NCBI GenBank assembly: GCA_018417955.1
Contig: JACTVC010000004.1
Span: 1,426,001 to 1,490,000, forward strand
Source of the DNA: Laccaria trichodermophora
Lineage: Eukaryota > Basidiomycota > Agaricomycetes > Agaricales > Hydnangiaceae
DNA length: 64,000 nt
Direction: 5' to 3'
The first letter of the stretch is position 1; each line of letters opens with the position of its first letter. Positions 11,114 to 23,535 of this stretch are shown here, piece after piece. Position numbers and translations under genes: made by a program. The notes under the pieces were generated by a model. It worked only from the letters and a program-made list of their open reading frames with translations, searched no databases and was not told the origin of the DNA.

Positions 11114-13917
11114 GGGTCACTACTCATACCTGTGCTTCACTACTGATCACTACTGAACGGAGTTTAAAAGAATCACATGACCTTCCAATTTGGGATGCCG
11201 ATGCCCGGCAAATGATGCTCCTCTTCTTTTGCTACCTCGTTCAACGCAATATCTGAAGCTATATATTAGTTTGAATGTACTTTTATTTTATTTTTCAATG
11301 CCAAATTGCTGTCTAGCATTGAAAATACTTGAAAATCTTACAAAAGAATTTGAAAAGAATAATGGAGGAGCCTGAAAACACATAGTGTTGAGCAAGGGTT
11401 TTGGAAACCCCAGGGGTACACGGGTAAGGGTATGGAGGGTCGGGGTCAGGGTATGGAATGTCTGACCCCACGTAAACCCTTACCCTTGAGTGAGGGTTGG
11501 GGTATACCCGCGGTGTTACCCACAGGTATGTAAGCAATTCAAATCTGAGCTGCGTGAGGTTTGTTTGCCAAACAAACAAACCTTTTTCCACCCCCCATCA
11601 TCACAACCATCCACAGTGACGACCACCCACACTCCGTCTCCACTATCTCGCGCAACCGTTGTTCGACCGCCTTCAACCACGACTGCACACGCCAACAACA
11701 ATGACAACACCACGTCACCAGCCCAATGGACGGACGGTGACGATGCATGTCATCGTCACTGTCCATATTAATCCAGGTGAGGAATAACTCCCCTTCCCCT
11801 CTCCTTTTTTCACACAAGAAGCAGGGGCCATGTCACTGTCGGCAACACGGCAAAAACAAAGACGAACCACCTGCCAAAACCTACCGCCACCTTCCACCAT
11901 GGCTCACGAATGACGGCGGGCACCCGCAAACGGAAACAGGTGACGACGAGCCAAGGTGAGCAAGGTCACCTCCCCCCACCACTGATCTCTCTCACATGGA
12001 ATCCAGTTGCCACATCGCTGTTGGCGACATGGCAACCAAACGACAGGCGACGACTGAGATGCGTCGTTCGTCGTCATTTGTAATTTAGGACACCACGGTA
12101 AGTATCCTGCGTCCTGTCTTCAACTTTCTGAGCCTTCTGGGCCCTCGCAAACACAACGGCGCACACACTCCCACTCCCACTCTCCTCCTACCCACCTTCC
12201 TCTCGATTCCATGTGTCATACCACCTTCCTACTCACTAAACGAGTTTGTTTGAACTCGTTTAGTGTTTTATCAACTTTCTGAACCATCTGGATCCTCGCA
12301 AACACAACACTGGGCACAGTACTATAGGTAGACACCGTTTAACATAGTTTTTATTGTACATAGGGAATATGTAGACTACCTGCCCAACCCTATCCACCCT
12401 CAACGGGTTTCCGACCTGTCTGACCCCCGTAAAACCCTTACCTGCACCCCAGAACCACCCCAACCCGTGGAGAGGGTAAGGGTAAAGGTGGGGTTGGGGT
12501 ATAGGTCAGTGCGAAATGACCCCGGGGTTACCCGTGACCATCACTAAAAACACAGATATGAAATTGCAAGCTTTGTAGTACTGAATGTTAGGGAAGGGAT
12601 AGTAGGAACAGGAAGAGGAAATTTATATGTTTTAATATTGAATTCATGTAACATACTTGAGTAGCAAGGTAACCAGAAAGAATGGTGGGCAGAGCGACAT
12701 GGCATGCCTACTTGTGTTCACACATGGCTTGCAGAAACAGTCAGCCACAGATCTGAGGTGTTGGACTGGAAAGGGGAGAGAGGGTAGGGGCACGGTGGCG
12801 CGTGTCTGAATACACAGGTTAGGGGAGCTGTGGGTGGTGGCTGAGGCATTAGCATTGGAATGAAAAGGGGGGAGAAGGTGGAAATATGGTTGTTCATGTC
12901 CAAATTTGGTGGTGGTTGAGGTGTTGGCAAGGACGGTGGGGACAAGGACCTAGCAGTGGATGGTGCACACAAACAATGGCTACTTGGGCCTGTGTTTATG
13001 CCCACCCAGCGACTCCTGCCTCGCTGTGATGGAGCCTGGAACAGGGGAGGGGGAATGGTGATGGCGAATAGAGAGGCGTGGCAGCCGCTGTTTCGTTTGA
13101 TGGGACGAGTAGGGGTGGGAGAGGCCGTGAATCCGAGAGAAGAGAGGGTCAGAGCGCCAGCATGCTCGCAATGTGGAGACGGGGAGGGGCACAGTATGCA
13201 GTCGTTCAGTGGCATGGAATTGTACTTTGAGGTCCGAGATGGTCCATGAGGTGATTTGGGGGTGGGGAGAGCTGAGAAGAGCTGTGTGGTGAGAGGTGGC
13301 AGTCAGTCATACTGACTGCCGCCTCGGTTGTTTACTGCAGTGAATTCATCATATTGAGCAATAAAATGAAAAAAAAAAAAAACATGTTACTTACCTTTGA
13401 TACCTGGTTCCTTCGCTGATTTGGAGAGACTTGGAGTGGTGATGTTGGACGAGAGTGAGCAAGTGACGAAACGAGCATCTGCGTGATTCACAAATTATCT
13501 AAGCACTGCACATGTGATTCAGTAGTGATTCAGTAGTGAAAACTGACCTGTATTGTTCAATATGCCATGGAAAGGCATAGAAATTTGTATATTTGCTTAT
13601 ATATACATCTAAATTATAGCTGAATTTTTTTAGTGCGAGGGAGCCACTGGAAGGTACCACACGAAGTAGTGAACACGCTGGTGAATATTTATTAGGTTCA
13701 CTACTGCTGTGGCTATGCTGATGCCAAATAGAACCAACCATTCATTTCGCCATCTGAGTTCGCACAAGCTAACCAGCTCGTGAAGGCTGCCTGAATATCA
13801 GCTCAAACCATACCTTGGTCAGCCAAATCCCTCCCTTTTTCTTCCCTTTTTTTTCCCTTCCTTCTTTATTTTTTATCATTTATTTAAAATTTTGGACACA
13901 GGTATGAGTAGGGAGCC
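11114..13917. mobile_element. Non-autonomous hAT-like DNA transposon (outer element), 2.8 kb
   Basis: Unit B has the empty site 'gtggtcgacaatgac' (near 30,210). In unit A this site is split. The left end reads GGGTCACTACTCATACCTGTG and the right end, reverse-complemented, GGCTCCCTACTCATACCTGTG. The flanks are tcgacaa at 11107-11113 and 13919-13925, extendable to 8 bp with one mismatch (g versus a), as expected for hAT. Subterminal 'cactactgatcactactgaa' at about 11,138 recurs inverted near 13,511-13,545. No transposase frame is present. The interior carries a 10-bp perfect hairpin at 13298-13320 (GGCAGTCAGT, loop CAT) and Pro/Ser-rich spurious frames. A second transposon is nested inside. Confidence 0.85.
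11383..12546. mobile_element. Nested hAT-like element, 1.16 kb, with perfect 8-bp target duplication
   Basis: Ends are TAGTGTTGAGCAAGGG (left) and, reverse-complemented, TAGTGATGGTCACGGG (right). They are flanked by an exact direct duplication AAAACACA at 11375-11382 and 12547-12554, the 8-bp size typical of hAT transposition. Subterminal regions are rich in GGGTAAGGG-like repeats on both sides. The interior holds two 37-bp near-identical direct repeats (12121-12157 and 12272-12308) around a 13-bp perfect hairpin (12234-12246 with 12253-12265). There is no transposase, so it must have moved with an enzyme supplied elsewhere. Confidence 0.88.
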
Positions 13918-13925
13918 ATCGACAA

Positions 13926-15677
13926 TGACATTGATCACATCGTTGTTGATCAATGTTTGCCATCGTCTTTTGTAGCTTCACCAAAGCTTCACCTCGAAAA
14001 TCCAGCACCTTAGACTTGCTCTGTGGATGCTACATGTTCAGGGTGTCACGGTGTAGGAATGGCAGAGCCAGTGGGCTTCATTTAAGGTGTGTTTATTATG
14101 CCGTTCTCGTTCCCACCAATTTGAACTAATTTGCCCTCATCATCCGTCCCTCCGTTCTCCTTCCCCCACCATTCACCGAAACGCTGGCGCTGTCCTTGAC
14201 AACAAACAGGTATGCACTGTGCCGGTTTCAAATCGAAAGCTAATTGCATTTTTAGCAGTTCAAAAAACATAATGGGAAGCCGTCGCCACTTCAGCCATAG
14301 AGACTGGAATCCCCGTTATTGACAATTACACTTGGACATCACATTGTATCCCTTTCCATTGGGACGCCCTCCACCCAACTCGAGACTCAGGCTTTGCATT
14401 GCCCTTCAGAGTCCAACCCTTTTGAAGAAGGGCTTCGCCAATCTGATCTTGTCATTATGATATTTTTCTTGCATCGTGAGTCTCTATCTTCCTGCTTTAA
14501 ATGTGTCGTTTCTAAACCATTTTTAGAGGTACATTTAGAGGTACAAACTGATGAGACTGTCCTTTGTCGTCATCGCAGGCCTCTGCTTTTCCCTTCTGCT
14601 CTTTTTTTTATTATGCATATCGCATTCTATATGCAGCTGCCAAAGCTTTATACCCATACCACGGTCCTTGTGACTATAGTTCCTCTGAGCAGTACATCTT
14701 GCTTTGTCCTTAATCTACAGGATCGAGGTGACCTGACGTTTTGCAGAAGGTAAGGTATAGCCAATGCCCCCAAGCATTATGCTTCGCTGCTACAAAAACG
14801 GCAGCTCAATTTTCCTCTCTGTCCACTCACCCACATGAGCTGACAGGAATTTCACGAGCGGGATATGTTTACGACGAGGTTTGTCTGTTCATAATTGATC
14901 AATTAAGGGAAGTAGAACACACCTCCATATGTTCGTCCTTGCTGGTTCAACTCCTCTAAGCTGTAAGTCCCCATTCTACCATACCCAGTTTTTCATTCTG
15001 AATACTGTGCCAAATATGAGCTGCTCAAATTATGAGCATTACTCTACCACAGGCCAGGCTGTCATACAATCTCATACGTCCGACCTGCCTCTTCTGCTTC
15101 ATACAGTTCTGGGATGTTGTGCACTGCCTCCTCTGCCTGTGCCTGTTCTGTGACGACCGTCAACAGAACATCCTCTGCACCATAAGTGCCATGGAAGGAC
15201 AAGGGCTCAGGGATTGAAGATGCAGTGGGGGGATTATATGAATGCATGGGGGAAGGCAGCTGGAACAGGTTGAGAAGATTATGACCGCCGTTACGAGGTA
15301 ACTCAATGGTTTGTTGGATTCTAGCAAAGTTTGTCTCCTTTTCATGTTCATAAATGTGTTCGTTCTCAAATCAATCTCATTGGTTTGCTTTTAATACTTT
15401 ACAACTTAATGTTCATGAGAACTTCCTGCCCTGCAATCCAAACTCAGCTGCATAAGGGTTAAGTCCCAGTGCTTTTGTTTTCCATGTTGTTTCCATGCAC
15501 AAAAGACATTTAAATTATTTTTCTACTTGACAAGTTGGAAGCAGACAATATTTTAAACAAGACAATGACTTAACAAACAGGAACTGGACTTGTTAATGCC
15601 AGGCGATGGCCCTCAGGCTCAAGGTAAGTTTTTAGTATTTACAATGCAGGCATTATGTGAAAACATACTGATACTAT
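13926..15677. other. Conserved region downstream of the NACHT-WD40 gene, copy A
   Basis: Aligned by eye with about 30,215-31,962 in unit B, with several small deletions in A. Short open stretches exist on both strands, for example LGHHIVSLSIGTPSTQLETQ near 14,330 on plus, followed by possible introns, but I recognise no family and no consistent gene. The part from about 15,300 to 15,677 is AT-rich and is probably the 3' untranslated region of the NACHT-WD40 gene. Confidence 0.3.
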
Positions 15678-18600
15678 TCATAGTGCCGCATTCATATCAA
15701 CAACAACTACACTGCCAGATTCGTAGCCCAAACATATTTGACTGCCCCAAATTGAGCAACACTGAAAGTTGCGATATTGAGAGGGGATACAGCAGTCACG
15801 GTGGTTGGCCATTATCCAGTGACCATCATCTGATAACTGGGTAGAGAAATTCATGCTGAGCGTAGGTTGCTTTGAGGGATAGATGAGGTGGAATGTCCCA
15901 GGGGCAGATATATTCACCCTACTGCCGTCGGGCAATGTGGTGTCTGAAGTAAGTATTGAGTGAGAATTTCCTGCTGTCAAATTCCAAATTCGGACTGTTT
16001 TGTCCAGTGATCCAGAGACAACTCGGCTGCCGTCCTGCGAGAATGCAACAGAATTCACCCAACCTGTGTGGCCCTTCAGCTCAGCCTCCACCTTGCCTGT
16101 GGTCACATTCCAAATTCGAACTGTTTTGTCTTTTGATCCAGAGACAACTCGGCTGCCATCCTGGGAGAATGTGACAGACCTCACCCAATCTGTGTGGCCC
16201 TTCAACTCAGCCTCCACCTCACCTGTCATCACATTCCAAATTCGGACTGTTTTGTCAGAGGATCCAGAGACAACTTGGCTGCCATCCTGCGAGAATGCAA
16301 CAGAGTTCACCCAATTTGTGTGGCCCTTCAGCACAGCCTCCACCTCGCCTGTGGTCACATTCCAAATTTGGACTGTTTTGTCATCTGATCCAGAGACAAC
16401 TTGGCTGCCATCCTGCGAGAATGCAACAGAGTTCACCCAATTTGTGTGGCCCTTCAGCACAGCCTCCACCTCGCCTGTGGTCACATTCCAAATTTGGACT
16501 GTTTTGTCATCTGATCCAGAGACAACTCGGCTGCCATCCTGGGAGAATGTGACAGACCTCACCCAATCTGTGTGGCCCTTCAACTCAGGCTCCACCTCAC
16601 CTGTCATCACATTCCAAATTCGGACTGTTTTGTCTTTTGACCCAGAGACAACTTGGCTGCCGTCCTGCGAGAATGCAACAGAATTCACCCAACCTGTGTG
16701 GCCCTTCAGCACAGCCTCCACCTCGCCTGTGGTCACATTCCAAATTCGGACTGTTTCGTCCAGTGATCCAGAGACAACTCGGCTGCCATCCTGTGAGAAT
16801 GCGACAGAATACACTGAATCTGTGTGTCCCTTCAGCTCAGCCTCCACCTTGCCTGTCATCACATTCCAAATTCGGACTGTGTTGTCATTTGATCCAGAGA
16901 CAACTTGGCTGCCATCCTGCGAGAATGCAACAGAATTCACCCAACCTGTGTGGCCCTTCAGCTCAGCCTCCACCTTGCCTGTCATCACATTCCAAATTCG
17001 GACTGTGTCATTGTTCGATCCAGAGACAACTTGGCTGCCATCCTGTGAGAATGCGACAGAATTCACCTCATCTGTGTGGCCCTTCAGCACAGCCTCCACC
17101 TTGCCTGTGGTCACATTCCAAATTTGGACTGTTTTGTCAAACGATCCAGAGACAACTCGGCTGCCATCCTGGGAGAAGGTGACAGACCTCACCCAATCTG
17201 TGTGGCCCTTCAACTCAGCCTCCACCTCACCCGTCATCATATTCCAAATTCGGACTGTTTTGTCTTTTGACCCAGAGACAACTTGGCTGCCATCCTGTGA
17301 GAATGTGACAGAGTTCACCCAATCTGTGTGGCCCTTCAGCTCAGCCTCCACCTCGCCTGTCATCACATTCCAAATTCGGACAGTGTTGTCATTCAATCCA
17401 GAGACAACTCGGCTGCCATCTTGTGAGAATCTGACAGATAGTACCCATGACCCATTTTGCATAATCAGCTCTGCAGGGTCCCACAAGTCTGATAATCCAA
17501 GAGTTACTTTTGGAACTCTGCTGACATCAGCAGTGTAGGTCTTGCGTATCGATGAATTCTGTGGAATCCAAATAAGTGCAGACTCATAGATCTCCATGCA
17601 ATGTTTCTGGACAGCTTCAAAGTTCATTTGTAAACACCGGCAGGCATCATGAACAAGTAACTGAAAGTCATGGAATTTGAAGGCCTGTCAATCAGAATAT
17701 TATTAGACTCACAATGTTTTATCCTTCATTATGGCAAATAACTTACCAATAAAACAGTGATTACACCACCCAGGGATTTCAGTCCTGTTTGCAGCTCACC
17801 CAGTATGCTGAGACACTCTATCCAGTGCAAAAGATGCTTGTGCAGAAAAATGCAAAGAGCATTGACAAGTACGGGGTCAAATTTTTTGACCTCTGCTAAA
17901 TGAGCAGCCCAATAGGTGCATGAGTATTTGAGCACTTCAGAAATTTTGCCAATGCTCTCTGGAGAGTTGGCCCTGTCTCTGCGCGACAATGTCAATTGTT
18001 TGGGGACTTCACATATGTTGTACTTCAGTGAGTTGTTCATCAGCATTAAACATTTAAGAGCAATCAGCGTATGACCCTCAGAAGCAACCAGTGAAGGGAA
18101 TGATGGGCAACACTCAGGAGAACACCGGACTGGATTGGTAATGAAGTCAGGAAATGAGGCATGGAATGGAGCAACCACAGCCCCAGGTTGATCAGGAATG
18201 TGAATAACAGAGGTGAGCCATGACAAGTACAACTGCACGTCACTTTCCGGTGATAGAGATGTGATGGCTTCCATCGACAATGGATTTTGAAGGAATATGG
18301 TGATGGACAAGACATTTCTCATATCTTCAACTTCATCCAGCTCCTTGTCTTCACAGACCTTTTCCAATACATGAACATAGAGAGAATCAATCTCGCTTTC
18401 AAACTTGTTGATGGATTTCTGGCCATGGCTCAGCATTGCAGAAAGACGGCGCTTATAGTCCCCACCACCGTTGGTGATATAACGAATGGCAGTGGCTGCG
18501 TAAATGAAGAGCCTGCCGGAACTTGTGACGAGACTGGACAGTTCATCATTCTTGATGCCGGCCAATGATGTCCTGAGATATATCCGGATATCATTCTGGA

Positions 18601-19747
18601 CTACATCCTTCTCGATGTCATGGAGATAGAAGTACCCTCGAATGCTATCACTAGTAGACCTGAAGGCAGTGCGAATCCGATTCTCATCTCGACTGGCTAG
18701 GAATATCTTGAGCGGAATTTTCGATGCCCATTCAAGAACAAGTTTAATGAACAGCGCGACGACTTCAAGGTTGGCACATTCATCAGCGGCATCAATAACG
18801 ACAACTTTATCCACCACGACCGGGCCGATGGTCGTTCGAACAGGATTATAAACCAGCCGCTTGAACTGCTCCTTCATGTTAGAATATGTTGGTTCCGCCA
18901 GAGTAGGGTCGTCCTCGATGGCCTTGACGACCTCAACTTTGATAGCGGGTGAAGTTCTCGCCAGCGAGTGTGCAATAACAGGAATAATGAGGCGTGCGTT
19001 CCTAGTTTTCTCCGATGCTCGAGAAGCAAAGAAACTGCCGCCAAGAATGTTTTTCGCCTCGAGATGCTCACAGAACGTGTGCGCGATGGTCGATTTTCCG
19101 ATTCCCGCCATACCTACCATCCAGTATACCCTGCTGCTATTGGCGTCCGAGGCCCAAGTGTCCAATTGTTCGAGGACGTTTACGCGGGTCCCTTGCATGC
19201 AGCCGGTGGGGTCGCCGTAAGACGACTGTCGAGTCTTATATGATGTCATTTCGTGATTGAGTTTATCGATGGAATCTGGGGGTAAATGAGCGCCACGAAG
19301 CTTAGAGCTATGTTCTGTTGAAATAGTTTATCTCACCTGGACCCCGATGTTCATGAACCTCAATCTTGAGAAAAATTCCAATCAATATTTTAAACAACTA
19401 ATAATGCTGTTCGGATCACAGGACACACATTTTTAGCGATATTGAATCTTGCATCCCTTATAACAAAATCGTGCGCTCCCTGCATTACACTCTGGGATTC
19501 CCGGAGACAAAGGAAATAAGCTAATGAATTTGTTTGCACAATTTAAACACACCAGCGAGGTACCCTCTCCCATAACTTCCGGCGCCCTTGTAGACGTCAC
19601 GCTAGATCTCGTTGGCAGGACGCCATCTGCGGGCGTGGGCGTAGTGAACTCCAACCTCGGACCACCAGGGCATTCTTCATGTGGGTGATTTTCGCCCGTG
19701 AGGTGATCAAGCAATCGCTTGAAGTTTCCTTTCAAACGAACAGACAT
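15678..19747 (-). CDS. NACHT-WD40 STAND/NLR-type protein, copy A
   Basis: Cytoplasmic signal-transducing NTPase of the kind fungi use for non-self recognition. WD40 repeats would sense a ligand, and the NACHT domain would bind ATP and oligomerise. The NACHT exon (17747 to at least 19249) has Walker A GMAGIGKSTIAH, Walker B VVVIDAADEC and the sensor-like IFLASRDENRI. A 62-nt GT-AG intron (17685-17746) joins it in phase to the second exon (15678-17684), with 12 near-identical 42-residue WD40 repeats and a C-terminal tail ending VVVVDMNAAL. Together they give at least about 1,170 residues. Upstream exons to a Met at 19747 (MSVRLKGNFKR) are likely but their splicing is unclear: the stretch from 19,380 to 19,480 has stops that copy B lacks. 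I see no recognisable N-terminal effector domain. Confidence 0.82.
15958..17470. repeat. WD40-coding 126-bp tandem array, 12 copies (NACHT-WD40 copy A)
   Basis: Twelve units of 126 bp encode repeats of the form SVAFSQDGSRVVSGS..TV followed by RIWNV and LKGHT. Differences are concentrated at a few codons: the two residues after GHT, the residue after the conserved Val (N/R/K/Y), R or Q before VVSGS, and the two or three residues after VVSGS. Such near-identity points to frequent unequal exchange or gene conversion. The opposite strand also stays open for over 500 codons, which is a by-product of the repeat. Confidence 0.9.
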
Positions 19748-19879
19748 CGTGGTTCAGAAGAGAGTGTCGATGCTGTGTGGCGTCAATGTACACGATGACC
19801 TTGGGTACTAAGGGTAGCGGGCCGCTCCACCGGGGTCACCTGACATTTCTGAGATCCCCGCACCTCTCCAAGTGAACAC

Positions 19880-21605
19880 ACAATGGTGTGGTTCGGCATC
19901 AAGTCAGCGAGGACGCAGGGAAGTGCCAGAAAAAACGGTGGTCAACGGAGAAGTGCGAAGGGAAAACAACGTCTTTTTAGCAGACTCGAGGGGATGAAGA
20001 GACAACATTTCATTCTAGATATTCACAAGGGACAAGCTAAAACGAACCTTGAAAGACGAGCACACATAGATGGCTCGTTCACCATCATTAAGTAGGACCT
20101 TGCAACCCTATCACGGCTAGATGTCATTCTGGCTCTACCTCCTGTCATCCATCGTCCCTCACATTCTTTCTCGCCCCTCTCGCTACCATCCTCCTCACTA
20201 ATCCGCAGGAGTGGGGGTTGTGTTTCGTACGTTGCAGGAGGACAAGCACCCACTGAGGCAGACGACGAATGATGGGGTCGCAAGGATGATCTTGGTTTCC
20301 TTCAGCACGGGCCCATTTCATCGGCGATCGTAAGTTGTGATGTTTTTTGGCCGGGCTTGGAAGCACCGTATCCCACCACAGCTGGATAGCTGACGTTAGG
20401 GAGAGCCGTTGGTCACGGAGCAGCTGCGGAGTGCTGAGATCTAGGTGGGGAATCCCCAGGGAAAGCATCGGCACAAATCAAGGAACACCAGACGGCTGCA
20501 GGGGTTGGCATGGGCAAGCACATCATCCTTCGCATCGACATTCGAAGCAGGCATTGGTTCATCACCTGCGGGAAGGTGTGCTCGTTTGTGTAAACTTGAC
20601 GCCTCAGGTTGCCACGTCATTGATCCTGCAAAACGATAGTGTGATCAGCCCATCGTCGAAAGCCAGAAATGTTCAAGTAGCCGTACCCAAAGAAAGAGGA
20701 CTTACAAGAAGATTCCCAGCGGTCTCAATACTGGAGGTGGCCCAAGGCGATTTGAAGCGCCGTACTGAGTCGAGTACGTCGTGCGTTAAACGTGTCCTGG
20801 TCGATCTTAGGCTTGACCAGAAGGAAATGGCCTAAAACCGCAGAGATATTAACAGGAATTGACCCCCGGAAGATTTGATGTCCATACCTGCTATAGAACA
20901 CTGGCCCTTGACCCTGTTCCTGCACAACTACCCTCTTCTCTGTGCGCACCTCATCAAAATCTCATTTCGGCTACAGCGTCCTCGACACATGGTCGTAGGT
21001 ACGGACCGGAGCTTATAGATTATCCCTAGTGTGCATGAACTGAGTCTGGGGGAATGGTACGGTACTAATGAATGCAATGTCAGAAAAACTAGGGCTTAGA
21101 AAGGGTAGAGCGTGCACGTACGGTACGTGACGCAATTTTCCGGACTCGTCCTCCAGTCGTCAACCTATGATCGAATCGTTGACGGGAAATGTATATGCTG
21201 TTGGAGTTTGCGTTGCAACCGGTATGCATCAGTAAAGGACTTGAGCGGCACTGGATGACGGGCGAGACAAGTTGTCAGAGAAAAGAGGACTGGATGAATC
21301 TCAGAAACACGTACTTGATTACTCGTTGGCTCCACCTCTCATGCATCCGAGGCCAATTTCATTTGCAATGAACACACACATGGTTCAACGTTCTGAGAGA
21401 GAGAGAGCGGAACTGCCTCAGCGCGGTTTTCTTCCTGGGCCAAAGGTGCCAGTGAGCAGCGTCGGACGGTGGTGGAAAAAGAAGCATCTAAAAGTGGGCA
21501 GACAGTGGATGGTCCTACCCTCCGAGTCCTAGTACTCACTGGGTTGCTCACAGCCAAGTAAGTCACGGGGAATGGCCAGGTGCCAGGTGCAGTGAATATG
21601 GGAGG
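19880..21605. other. Conserved unknown block W, copy A
   Basis: No family recognised. Plus-strand open pieces include RRAHIDGSFTIIK (about 20,060), ILALPPVIHRPSHSFSPLSL (about 20,125) and VATSLILQNDSVISPSSKAR (about 20,610), the last continuing to 20,835. Minus-strand frames are open over much of the same region. The block is repeated at about 36,130-37,757, and in two pieces in unit C (37,910-38,460 and 40,440-41,250). Its right half is distantly related to block Z. Frame is not preserved consistently between copies. Confidence 0.35.
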
Positions 21606-21819
21606 GAATGATCCGAGTGGTCGTGTTCTATGGGTATTAGGAAGTAAAAATAAGATTTAGATGTGAGTGAAGTCATAATGATATTGGATAGAGATTGCGT
21701 GGGTTTGACGGCAAACATTGAACTCAAACCACCACCTTGCTCACTCCGACGCGACATGATTGACACCTTGACGGACTCGTTCAATCGTCTATAGGGGCAC
21801 GGGCGCGTTTCTTGAACTC

Positions 21820-23236
21820 ATGGCGCCAAAACACAAATCAAGAGACGAGGAGGAGGCACTTGCCGAAACCTCTGGAATCACGGAGCAACATGAAGCACCT
21901 GAAGTTTCCAAGGTCTCCGAACGTTTCCAAGCCTCATTGGCTCGGTTCGCCTTTTCCCACTGGCATTCGTCGAATCAAAAATCCAAGGCACACGGCAAAG
22001 CCACAACGACCCAGAGGCCACGAAATCAGGATCATGCAAAAGAGCCGGACAGCCCAGTACCCTCAAGCTCTCGCGTAAAGGATCTGAGGACTAGAAAGCG
22101 GTCGATTTCAGCACTCGACGAAGGTCCCAATGAACCGGTCGGTCGTTTGGAACCTGGCTCTCCCTCCAAGAAACAGAAGCGGGGGTATGCCGAGCCGTCT
22201 ACGTACGCTCACCTGCGGGAACTTCGGAATCACTTGCGGAGTGGATTAGAAGGTGAGTAAATCGAAAGCTTAAACATTCGGAACCAACTTCTCACATTCT
22301 CGTTTAGTAGTCTTTTGTGGTATTAAGTGAGTTCGTCGGACTGCCAACTTCTCTTCACTGACACGCTTTTGATTGATCTCAGCCCAGGTCAGACGTCCGC
22401 TGAGATAGGGCACCACTTTGGTGGTCCAACAAACCACTTCTGGAGCTGCCTGTACGAATCAGGCTTCACGACACGACTTCTCCGTCCTCAAGAAGACTTC
22501 ATCCTCCCAGAACAGTTCTCGATCGGGATGGTATGCGTTTTCCCCTTTCATTAAGCGCGACAATGGTACTCACATCTTCCATGATAGACGAATCTCGTTG
22601 ATCGTCCAACTGCTGAGGTACCGGTACTTACCTCTCATGCAAAGTTCCCAGTCACCGACGATCTCATCATCCGTAGCAAAGCGAGCTATCCAAAGCCGAG
22701 CAAATCGCGGGAGTTCCCGCTCTCCTCGCCAAGATCGCCACACACCGCCCCAAGATTGTATGCTTTGTCGGGCTGGGAATTGCGGACATCGTCAAATCCA
22801 AAGTGATGCCGGTATTTGTGAGATTGGCTTCTTCCTATCCCCCGTTACTTACTCGTGAATAGGCTAGAAAGGGCCGAAAGACGAAGGCGGCTATCGGAAT
22901 CCAGCCTTACAAGCTTCAGTATCAAGGTGAACAAGGCAAGGAAATCCGTTCAGTCTTAACGATTGATGGATGGTAATTGAGTTCCTTGACAGCACGCCCC
23001 AAGGAAACCATCTTCTACGCTGTGTCGAGTACGTCGGGTCGCGTGGTTACGTACCAGGCGAGTTCTCGTCTAGAAGCTCCCCATTTCGGTTTTTCTGATT
23101 CCAAACCTTGTAGAAAAAGGACAAGGTAAACCAGTTCATGGCTCTGAAGTCGGTCTTGGAACCTCTACGGAACAACAATGTTGATACCTCCTCTCTTCAC
23201 GCTCTCCCATTGAATGATCTACAATGTGTAATCTAA
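21820..23236 (+). CDS. Thymine/uracil-DNA glycosylase (TDG/MUG family), copy B
   Basis: Eight exons with the same layout as copy A: 21820-22252, 22308-22326, 22383-22530, 22588-22617, 22677-22811, 22863-22947, 22993-23057 and 23114-23236, about 345 residues, with the frame open throughout. The active-site motif VVFCGINPGQ is intact, with the Asn codon split across intron 2. GHHFGGPTNHFW, KIVCFVGLGIADIV and AVSSTSGRV are also intact. Relative to A there is a Gln-to-Pro change at the end of exon 5 (VMP before the donor), which alters the last bases before that splice site. The final intron again uses a GC donor (GCGAGT). This and copy A are the best candidates for functional genes in the duplicated segment. 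Confidence 0.85.
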
Positions 23237-23535
23237 TTTCATGTCCCACGCAAATGTATATAGTCTTATCAATGTAAACCTTTCAACTGTTCTTCGCATT
23301 CTTTCACATAACCCTCCATGCTGTGTTGACAAGCGGCCTCGAATGGGAGGTTCCCTGTGGTGGCAGGCCAGCATTGACTATATTCATGAAGCAACTTCTA
23401 TACGACGATACCGAGAACGGGTGGCGCATTATGAAACGATGACCAGCTCCATTCTCAACGAAAACAGCAAGAAATTATTGAGCAACTACAAAAAAAGATA
23501 CAAATACACAAATCATAACGCGTAAGCCCCGAAGT

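Larger units (their letters stand above)
1..21605. repeat. Tandem segmental duplication, unit A
   Basis: First of three head-to-tail copies of a segment with the order IDO, TDG, BRR2 fragment, X, Y, Z, NACHT-WD40, W. The TDG start codons lie at 1943, 21820 and 43197, so the spacing is about 20 kb. The junction with unit B is near 21,605: the text 'gaatatgggagggaat' ends both unit A here and unit B near 37,757, and is followed in A by sequence that in unit C lies just 5' of IDO ('ccgagtggtcgtgttc'). Unit A is the most complete copy, and its left end is cut by the window. Confidence 0.9.

Noticed and set aside
11400..11520. True telomere repeats
   Set aside because: GGGTAAGGG-like text is degenerate and occurs at both ends of the nested hAT-like element, so it is part of that element.
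12718..13215. Minus-strand 165-codon Pro/Ser-rich frame inside the outer hAT-like element
   Set aside because: Low-complexity composition, no family motif, overlapped by other open frames, and located in a non-autonomous transposon.
16000..17538. Plus-strand open frame of 512 codons across the WD40 array (and a similar one at 32,285-33,481)
   Set aside because: It is the reverse strand of a 126-bp repeat (a multiple of three) with no stop in one antisense frame, so it stays open by repetition. The minus strand encodes clear WD40 motifs.
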